Positions 11,201-21,345 of a stretch of DNA of 22,910 nt are shown in pieces; position 1 is the stretch's first letter, and each line of letters begins with the position of its first letter. Source of the DNA: Plakobranchus ocellatus (taxonomy: Eukaryota > Mollusca > Gastropoda > Plakobranchidae); the NCBI GenBank assembly GCA_019648995.1, contig BLXT01004673.1, positions 661,565 through 684,474 of the forward strand. Direction: 5' to 3'. The notes beneath the pieces are model-generated. The model had not been told where the DNA came from, made no database searches, and was given only the letters and a program-made list of their open reading frames with translations. A program made the translations under genes and the position numbers.

Positions 11201-14200
11201 GTAATTCAGAATCAGATTAGGTATTAGTTCTGCGCTGATAAATATCATATGATAAGTAAATTCAATTTATCCACAATGTGTAAACAGTTGTAAATAGTAG
11301 GCCTACAGTTTTTTCATTCCCTTTTTCATAAATATTGTGTGTTTTTTAGCTTCATATAGTATAATCTTTGAAAATTCATAAAAAATACAATTTCGAACAT
11401 AGAGACAAGAAAAAGGTGGTGATTTATTCAGAATTGGATATATTTTTACTTGATGACCATTCTGACTCAGCTGAGGCCTTCCTTGTTTATGTTTTGATCA
11501 CGGTAAGAGTAAAATTTGACCAATTAAAAAAAAATTTTTTTTTACCATGTAATTTCAGTGGATGAGATTACAAAAGAAACAACGCAAATGCCATCAAAGT
11601 ACACATATTCAGGAAGATAATTTTATTTCCTTTCTATTGGTACCTGTCCCAACTCTGTGTTTGCAATACAGCCAAAGTTAGAACATTTTAAGTGTAAGGC
11701 TCTGTTAAAATGTGGTCTTGGCTGATGTATTCTGTAAATCATATTATCAAGAAACCAGTGTCGCTGTGTGACAAATGGTAGCTGTGAGTGTGAATTGGGG
11801 CTAGATCTAGACTTGGAAAGGATTATCTTGTGTCTTAGCTTTGTTATTTGTAATGCTTAAAGTTAGATTTTGAGTGGCCTAGATTAGACCTATTTTAGTT
11901 TAGTCATACTATTTTGGTTTCAGCTTACAAAATGTAACAGCACATAGATCTAGGAATTTCTAAAGAGTTTGGAACGTGTGCAAGCATTTTGTTTACAGAT
12001 GTTGCGAGATGATAACAATGTGGGTGTATCACGTGGAGTAGTTTGATTGGCTAGTATTTGTAGCTTACGCTGATGACTTAAATTGGTAATTATCTTCTTT
12101 GGTCTAGAAATTCCAAAATGTATAATTTTAAATTCCATTGATTAATTAGCATACGCGAGTATTCTCTAGAATCTCTGGGAGGTGGGTATGTAAGAATGGT
12201 TGTGAGATTGTTTGGGTAAGCTTAAAGAGACGACTGAGAGATAAAAAACAGATGTTTGAGAGCTTGTAGATCTAAAATTAAATTAGTGAAAATTAAATTA
12301 CTTTTCCGGAACTGTTCAAACTTATTCAAGTTAATAAACCTTTTGTTCAATTTTTGGCAAGACTTAAAATTATTTCTGTCCTTTTACTCTATTTAAAAGA
12401 ACTCATTGTCACAGGCTGTGTTCAATTAGATCTATCACTAAACATTATTATGATATTTGTGACACGCTGTCAATCTAATTTTCAAAATGTTCTTTGGAAA
12501 AGCATCAAACATGTTTGTCTGAAATTTTATTGGCATGATTGTAACAGAGAATATTCTGCATAAAAATGGGAACATGAAATTAGTTTCAAACATAGCAAAA
12601 ATAAAATGATAACAGATAAATTTGATGCCAATTAGGCTTGAGACAACATTACATTTGAGCTCTAGTTAAAGATACTAGTTTTAAGAAAAAGACCAAAAAA
12701 AAATCTCCCATGCCTCTGGCCTGCAATATACATACTTTATCCTCGAAGCTGCTCTCGAGTGAGCCCTAGATCCTGGTCTTGATGACTGAGCACTGCTTTT
12801 TGGCCGTGATGAGGCCACTGGCTTCCGTTGCATCTTGCTTGCTTTGCCATTGACAACTTCTGAGCTATCAGTGCTGCCAGTTTCAGATTCTGGTTTCATT
12901 TTACTCTGCAGGCTTTGATTCTTGGAAGGACTCACTGGACTTGAAACTTCATCAGGGATGTCTTGCCCATGATGAATATGATCTCTAGGTTCATTGACAC
13001 CAAAGTGCTGCTGCTGCTGTTGTTTCTCCTGAGCTGACTTTAGCCGACCATCTGTGCTGAAACTGCTGCGTTGTGAGGTATTGTTGCTGCTGCCATTGGT
13101 GGATTCCTCCACTGGAAACAGATCTGTTATGGAGCCTCTAATGCGTGGTGGTTGCACAGTGGAGGAGGTGGAGGAGAAATGGCCTGATTTGTCCTTCACG
13201 AAAGTGGCTGAAGAGATTTGGCTGTGTGCAGCAAAAATAAAAAGCACTCAAGCAACTATTTAATATCTAAAACAAATGTGTAGGAGTCCCACAAATTTGG
13301 TCGAGTTGCAGTTGTGCATGAATGATTTTAAATGAAAACGATTATGAGAGGAGTTAAAACTACTCACCTCTCTTTGTCAAGAACTTTGTATAGATATGCT
13401 TTAGACTTTTTGTGCATAAAGCATTGGGAATTTTAACTTCTTTTCTTTAATATTTTGATTTATCTCGGTGATCCAGACCCACAACTCGATTCATTTTGTG
13501 AGACCGCTACACAAATGGTTATTATTGATGAGTCATATAGCAAGTGGGTTGACAGTTAGTGTACACATGTTGTAAGAACCTGACTTAACGAGCTGGATGT
13601 TGTTATGACTGGATGATGGCCGCCACTCTGTTGCCTTGCCACTCATTTGACCACTGTAAAATTTTTGAGGAAAAACTTTTAACTCACGTAAGTCAAGCTC
13701 TGTTTTTTAAAGAAGCTCAAGTCTAATGACCTGGTATGATGGGTAAAGTTACACAGATGTTCAAAATATAATATCACGATGCTTTCTATTTATTCTAAAA
13801 TATCAGTAAACAAGCTAAAGACTCAATTTGTTCATGAAAATGTTTTCCTTAAACGTGAAGAGCTCATAACTATGTCACCATGCTTGTCCGAATGAGTGAT
13901 AAATACCATAAGCAACACTTTTAGAAACATCATCATTTTAGTATGAAACTACATTCTGTTTGCTTTGCAATGGTAAAAACTGAATGCAGATATGACTGGG
14001 TACTGTAAGGGGAAATGCAAGTGTTTGAAGTTATTTTAAAAAATAAAATCTTATTTACAAAATGAAAAAAAAAAACTTGATCTTTGTTTTTTTCTCAAAT
14101 GTGGCAACTACTCACAAGGATTGATATCTCATGACGAAATGCTGATTAAAAGATACAATCATCATTTAATCAATGACTTTTTCTGATTAATTCACTGGCT

Positions 14201-17200
14201 ACTTTATCCGCAACGTTTGCGGGAAAATTTTGTGCAAAATACCAATCCTGCAACTCCTGCGGGTTCCAATTTCCAAAATTTTTTCCCATATAAATATCTC
14301 AACAGTTGCAGTATAAGTTACAGAGTCTATTAGCTTAGCCATTTAGCTTTCAAATGATATAGGCGAAGTTTGTTTTGGACGATAATTACGAGCAGGAGAG
14401 CAATTTTACGATACCTCTAGCAGCTACCAGTTTCCGATTGATTTCTAGATGGAGTCTAGTAGATTTAGACTAGATATTCATAACATTGTGGGAAATGTAT
14501 AAGATCTACATTACGAGACCCCAAAGCGTGAAAAGGCCAAGTCTAGTCTCCCCAAAAGTAGAGGGAAAGGAAAAGGTGGGGCAAATAGAGCCTCACCATG
14601 GTTAAGTCTAGATCTAAATCCCAGCTTCAAGTTGGAGCTAGATCTAAACCAATGTCTAGATCTAAAAAATCAACCAAATGACATAGACTCAAAATTGTTT
14701 TTGTAATGTAATCTTTCTTATCTTGAAAAAGTATGGTACAAATTTCATAGGTATATCTTTACTAACAAATGAACAGTAATTTTTTGAAAATACCCCCAAG
14801 ATGTCTGGTACACAGGAAATTATTAGGAAAAAAAAGTCTGGTAGTTGAGAAATAAGTTTTATCTTTATGCCATGCAAATAAAACCTTTTCAATGCTATTA
14901 TACTCGTTAATTCACTGCCCAAACTCTTGTTTGATACAAACCTTTGCTGAATATTCCATGCCTCCATTGGCTTGGCCTCCTCAACCACATAGGTCACTGA
15001 GGATTTAAATTTCGGTGGTTCTGTTGGCTGAGGACAAAAGAAGAAGTTAACCTGAAAGTGTATTTTTCTATTTTAAAGATTTGATAAGAACATAATCTGG
15101 CTTCACATATGGCAGGTCTTTTGATCATTTTGGAGGCTTCAACAGACATGATTGTTATTAAATGTAATGAGATGGTTAAATTAAAACCATTTTAAATACA
15201 TGTAGGCCTACAGGTATAAAAATATCTGAAAAAACTGTGTATGAAAATAATGTGGTGTAATCCCTTTAACATGATTTTTCAACTCAATTGTCATGAAAAT
15301 GTATATCAATTATTGGAAATAAGCTTATATTTTTGCCTTACTGAGCAAAACATTACACAATGTAGCAACTAAATATTTGATTAAAAAAGTTAGAGCAAAA
15401 AGTACAATGAAATAGCTGGATGGAATTACTGACTCCACTGCTAACACTTTTGATCCAAATCTTCCACAGAAACATAGACATGTCAGTGTGAATCATAGAC
15501 AAGCTAAAGCATCTCTGTTCCTTCTCTAGCATTGGCTATTAATTTTCAATTTAATTATCAATCAATGCAAACTCAAAGTTGTGTGCTCATTTTTAAATTG
15601 GAAGTATAGTAACACCATGGTACTACAACAAAAAAAAACTTGAAAGGAAAGCTTACATAGGTTGACTTGATTTCTGTGATGGACACAGTGGAGGTTGACG
15701 AGTGGCTGCGGCGTGCACTGAGCTGGTCTGGTGATTCTGATGATGTCACTGCCTCAAACAAAGACTGGAAGTTTACGCGCTCACCATCATCTGTTGAAAA
15801 TATGAGTGGAAAAAATAAAGCATCTGGGCTGTAATAAGAAATTCTGCAGTATGACTATCATATGAAGTACTATTTAGGAAGCCACACTAGTGTCTTTTTT
15901 TTACTCAAATCATATGGCTCAGAGCATGACCTTGGAGCCCTCTTGGCCTTTGATAATTATTAGTCTGCCCTGAGATGTCAACAAAGTTATCCATCCTCTA
16001 ATGAAAATAATTTTATTAAATTAAGCCAAAAAAATTACATCTTTTTGCATATATCCATAAATTTTACGGCCTTTGTAAATCAAAAGATAATCAGACCTTA
16101 TTTATCTAACAGTTAGAGTAAAAGTCAGGAGTGTACATTTAGATTTTTGTATAGCTGATTTAAGGACAAGGTTTATATGGCTATGAGATAGCAGCTTTAA
16201 CAAAAAATTATGATCTTTTGTTGGTGGATAAGACTAAAGCAGTGCTATTCTTGCCATTGATAAGATAGTTGCTTGTTTCAGAAGGGCCATATATAATATA
16301 TGTTGCAGCAGATGCGCAAGTCATTGATAATCATGGCAGTGAGCAGAAACCATTTGTAAAAAGTTGATATGAAAATCTGAACACATGATAATTATGCATT
16401 GGAAGAAAAAATAATTTATTTAAATTTCCGACAGTGATATATTAGAAAGCCATAAGTGTAAGGAATTTTTTTTTCCTGCCCACCATTTTCATGAATAAAT
16501 TTCCTCTAGTTAACACCAGTCAAAACTTTTTTTGAAAATTCTGTTACAATTTGCTCTTACAGGAAATTTCTCTGAAGACCAGTCAAAATAAGTCACAAAT
16601 TTTTTTCTTTTGATAACTTCAAAATATTCACAATATGGCTTGAAAGTGAATTTTATTAAAAAAAAACAAAACAACCCAATGTGGTGGTGAAAACTAGACT
16701 GAACTATAAGCATTTAAAATAGACGACAACTAAAGAAAAATCAATTCAAAGGTAAATAAACAGAATTGTTTTTTCTCAAACATGTTATATGCGACTTAAT
16801 ACTAATAGGGATTGATCTTGATACGTTTGTATCCCTGGTACTCACCAACAAAAGTGTCTTCCCTGTAAGTCTGACCTTTCCGAGCAGAACTTGTTGGTGG
16901 TTCTCTCCTGGAGAAAGAGCCAGATGAACGAGAAGCGGACGTGGGTCGGTTTGACCTCGTTCCTGTCAGGCTAGCAAAATCTTGCGATGCCATATGCTGC
17001 GATTGGTCACCTGCTCCATTTCTGGGTGGTGATTGATTACCCAACCTAGGGGTCGCGACCTCAGCCAATTCTGTTCGCCTGTGCCTTTTCAATAAGAGGC
17101 GTTCAGCATAAGAGAGAGATGATGTGAACTTGATCTCGGGAACTTTTGATTCCTCAGGAGTGCCTGTTGATTCATCCACTGCTATTACTGAAATCCAAAA

Positions 17201-20200
17201 AGTAAGCAAAAAAACTAAGAGATATAAAACTGAAAGAAATTGATGATGTGATCATTCATGAATCAGAAAAAAAGTTTTTAAAAATGTGAAATTTCATTAG
17301 AAAACTCTCATCTTACAACAGTAAGCCAATAATCAATTCAAAATATGAATGGCCCATTTAGCTTTTAAAATATAAAATACTTGAACAATATAATTGTTAT
17401 TGGTTTCCAGATGCCAAACATTCTTATATGCAACCTCAACTTGAAAGCTATAAAATTTCTACAAGGTGTAAAAACGCTTTGTGATATTTTTGCTGCTAGT
17501 TGAACTATAAATATCTATGAACAAGCACAAAATTAAAAATGAAAAAAAGGGGTCTCAGTTGATTGTGTTTTATTGAAGAGGATTTTTTTTCAATATATGT
17601 TATAACTCAAGCATGTATGGAGATAAATATATATGCCTTGTCATTTTAAGTCAATATAATCTCACATAAACAGTCACATACAACTTAAGGCCCTACAATT
17701 ATTTTTTCAACACAAAACACTAAAGAGAAGCTCAAATTAAGAACTGAGGGACTTGCTCCACCTACCAGGCGATTTCACAGGGGATGCTACCACCACTTTC
17801 CTCGACCGATTTGACCTTGCCGTTCTCTCTCTGTCACTATCTTTAGAGGGAGATGAGGAGGATGAAGTTGACGGTGAAGATGAGGGTCCCTCACGCCATG
17901 CCATGAGAGCAGCTTGAAAGGAAGCAGCACTCTGGGACTCATCGTACGCTCCCTCCAGGAGAGAACCGCCGCCACCAGTTGTGGGAGCTGCTCCGACCTG
18001 AGATATGGGTGGCTGACGGGCAGAAGAAGCACCTGAGTCTTCACCATAGGATGCCTGGTCATGTATAAAAAAAAGTTAGTCATTGTACAGGTGGAAGCCA
18101 TAAATTTGTGTCAATCCACACAGGCTCTATATCAGTTCTCAAAATAAAATTTGTTGATTATAGAATATTCACAGACAAAAAAAAAGAAAAAAAAGTTAAT
18201 TTCTGCTTCTACACAAAATTACCTTTTTACCCTGTTTTCGTCCACATAGAATATAAAGGAGACAATTTTGTAAAGCATCTTGGTAAGATAGAGCACAATT
18301 TTTTTATAAAATTAATCCTCTGAAATTGACCAGATAGCCAAAGAAGACATAAATATGCAATTAGAAGTGTTGAACAGCCAATGTGAATATTAAAAACAAA
18401 CTAACCTTGCTTAATGAAACAAATTTTCCATTTTCAAGAAAAAATGTAGAAAAAAAAAAGTAATTGTGTGGAAAACCTATCCTCATTACAATATTCAGGA
18501 GTCAAATACAAAACAATGGAAACGTTTTGAGCATGAAAGGCCCCTTCTTTCACAGTAATTACAGAATCAATTGAGAATTGTAAAATCCTTTTATCATGTT
18601 AGGCATCTTCCAATAACAAAATTAATTCTATTTAGAGGGACTCGAGTATAAAAACTATTTTCGAAAATGAAAATTTCAATTCAATTCTTTTGAATTCTTT
18701 AATTAATGGCACAACTCAAGCTCTAAATATTGCACTGGCATATAATTTCTCTTAAATATTGAATATTGAAGAAAAATTGTTCTACCATCGCAACTCAGTT
18801 TGACAAAAGAAGTAAAAGTCAAACGAAAGGGTTACTTACCGACTGGTTCACTACAGATCCACTTGCTTGACTGGCCCTGTGGATAGCAATGTCAAGATCT
18901 TTTTCTGATGTTTCAAAGGATTGAATAGTTTGACTATTAGTTACCTATGGAACGCTCTATTTTTGCATTAGTTTGTTTGAATAGATAACAATGTTTAAAA
19001 AATTGAGTACACCAGGAAATGACGATATAACGTCCATTGCACTCAAATGTAGAGAGTTTCAAGTAGATATTACATTTAAAAAAAAAGAAAAATTACATTC
19101 AAGGAAAGGGAAACAAATGTGTTGCATCTCATTTGTGTCAAAACAATACTGATTAAAAAGCATTAGGAAAAAAATAATTACAAGAGAAATCTGAGAGAAA
19201 AAGAGAATCATCCGAGTGTAGAATCTATCTCCTCCATTCTCAGAGAAATTTTCTCAACTAAAACCCTTTGGACTGATTGGATTGGTCTAGACCAAGCAGA
19301 ATATTTTGATTTTAAGTTTAAGGAATACTGAATTCCGTTGGTTGTGCGCAAACTAGGAGCAGAACTGAAATGACTAAAATAATGTATAGATGTACAAAAC
19401 TAATGAAAGTGAGTTTGTAAAAGATAAATAAAACAAAATTAGTTTATCATGCACCAGAATTTATAATAAAAAGTTGCTCTTCTTACGATCTTACCTAGGT
19501 GATTGGTGAGGATCAACAGATGGGTGAGGTGACATACATACTCTGGGACCTGAGGCCTGGAGGTATGAAAGAACATTCGATCATTTATCTTCCTTGGCAT
19601 TACAAAATACACTGCTTGGGAACATTGATTTTTCCTTATAATTGTATTAACATAAAAAATTCTTAACTCACAAAGCACTGACCTAGCACATGCTTACTAA
19701 TCCTCAGACAGTGAAGTTTTTAGCAGGGTATTTTAAAAATAATGAGCCTTCTTCACACCTTGCTTGACTAGGATCTCTTTAGAAGTCAAGAGGTTTACTC
19801 ATGCTCTGTTATTCACCATAGTATATGAATAGATTTTCCTAAAACATTTATAGATAATGTCAAGGATCTGAGACCCTATGCAGCATGAGCGTAAAGAAGG
19901 TTCACAATAAAAATTTGTAAACCCATATACTGCAGGGCCAAGGGTGTAATATCACGTCCAAGATCACTTCATTCAGAACAGAATATATGTTAACATGGTC
20001 AGTGTTAAACTTAAACAGCAACATCTAGGATTGTGACATTATATCTTTGATCCCAAAAGGTACAGTCAAATAAGGCACGATCTGATTACATCAGTCTTCA
20101 GGACTGAAAGGTGAGTTGTCGCCAGACTGTAGGTACTCACATTTATAGGTACACTTCTGTGCTGTTTGAGGGCGCCTTTCACGTGAAAGGCAGCAAAACA

Positions 20201-21294
20201 GCCAGGACAATAGATCTCTGAGCACTGTACACAGCTCTGCAATAATAAAGGTAATGTAGGATAATGTACCTATAGGAAAAGAATTTAGAGAATGAGATTA
20301 AAGGAAGAGAGAGAGATGGGACATCCCATGAATCAAAACCATAAGATCAAAAGTTTTAACCCATGGGCAATAGGTAATGGCAGCAACAACAACTTTAAAG
20401 AATAATTGAAAGCTGGTTAGAGTGGAGGAATGTGATAGCCGAAGTCTGTTTCAGATGGGGCACCTAAAGAACAGAATTTAACCAGGTGTGCAAAATGTTA
20501 TAAAAGATCTATCCATCTCAAAGCACTCATTTCAAATTGTTTTCAAATACATTTTTACTTTTATGTCTGCAAAGTAACACAGTACAATCTGCTACCTGGA
20601 GCATCAAGGTTGACCAGGCTACAAGACCTTATTTCTTACCAGTGTGGCTGCCCTGTCCTCGCACTGACCACATCTCGGACCCTTCTGCTTGTCCCGTGGT
20701 ACTGGACCTGGGCCAGGGGGAAGTTTGCGCTGGGCTATGTACTTCATTGTCCCTGGCTGGGCACTTCGTTTGGGAACCTCTGCACAAAGGATAGCATTGG
20801 TGGGTGGGATTAGATTGGTTTAGCACAGACTAAAAAAGAAAGGGGGAAAAATTGTGTCTTGTGCTGACGAATGGGGTAAAAGTAGGTAAAAACACAATAA
20901 CAAGGGAAAATAAAAGATTAAATGACTGACCGAGAGAAAATAGAATAAGAAATAAAAGCCAAATAGATAGGAGGAAGGAAGGATATCTTTGTAAACAGTA
21001 AGTGGCTAAATGAATGACAGAGTAAATAGGTAGGCAGATAGCTGTCTTTTTAAAAGTGGGATGGCTAGGTAGATGGTTGGACTGAGGGATGAAACACAAA
21101 CAATAGATGGACTGATAGGTTCAGAGAGAGAGTTCCCAAATTGTTTTTCTCCACTGAGACCAAATGTCTCCAGCAAGATTTTTTTTTCGAAAAAAAGCCA
21201 GTGATTGCTATTTTTCATTCAAGATTTTCACATTAAGAACAATATCAGCAACCATAGTCACAGTATGGCCTGAACATACAAAACTCATCGTCAA

Positions 21295-21345
<51 letters not shown>

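Larger units (their letters stand above)
10376..12735 (-). other. ZBBX: ZBBX intron 10
   Basis: The longest intron, 2.36 kb. It contains the 43-bp palindrome array, the possible acidic transposase fragment, and several TAGATCTA octamers (10916, 10922, 11802, 11945, 12267, 12427). The composition and repeats suggest a decayed DNA transposon, but I could not define matching terminal inverted repeats. Confidence 0.6.

Noticed and set aside
13222-14941. The exon 12 copy as a constitutive extra ZBBX exon
   Set aside because: Exon 9 to exon 10 is already phase-perfect, and inserting the 64-bp segment would break the frame.
11297-15213. GTAGGCCTAC palindromes near 11297 and 15203
   Set aside because: Only two short copies, without shared flanks; not enough to call an element.
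20630-20829. Longer exon 2 starting at 20829
   Set aside because: An acceptor exists there, but the added sequence is not in the B-box frame from exon 1; the acceptor at 20781-20780 gives an exact phase match.
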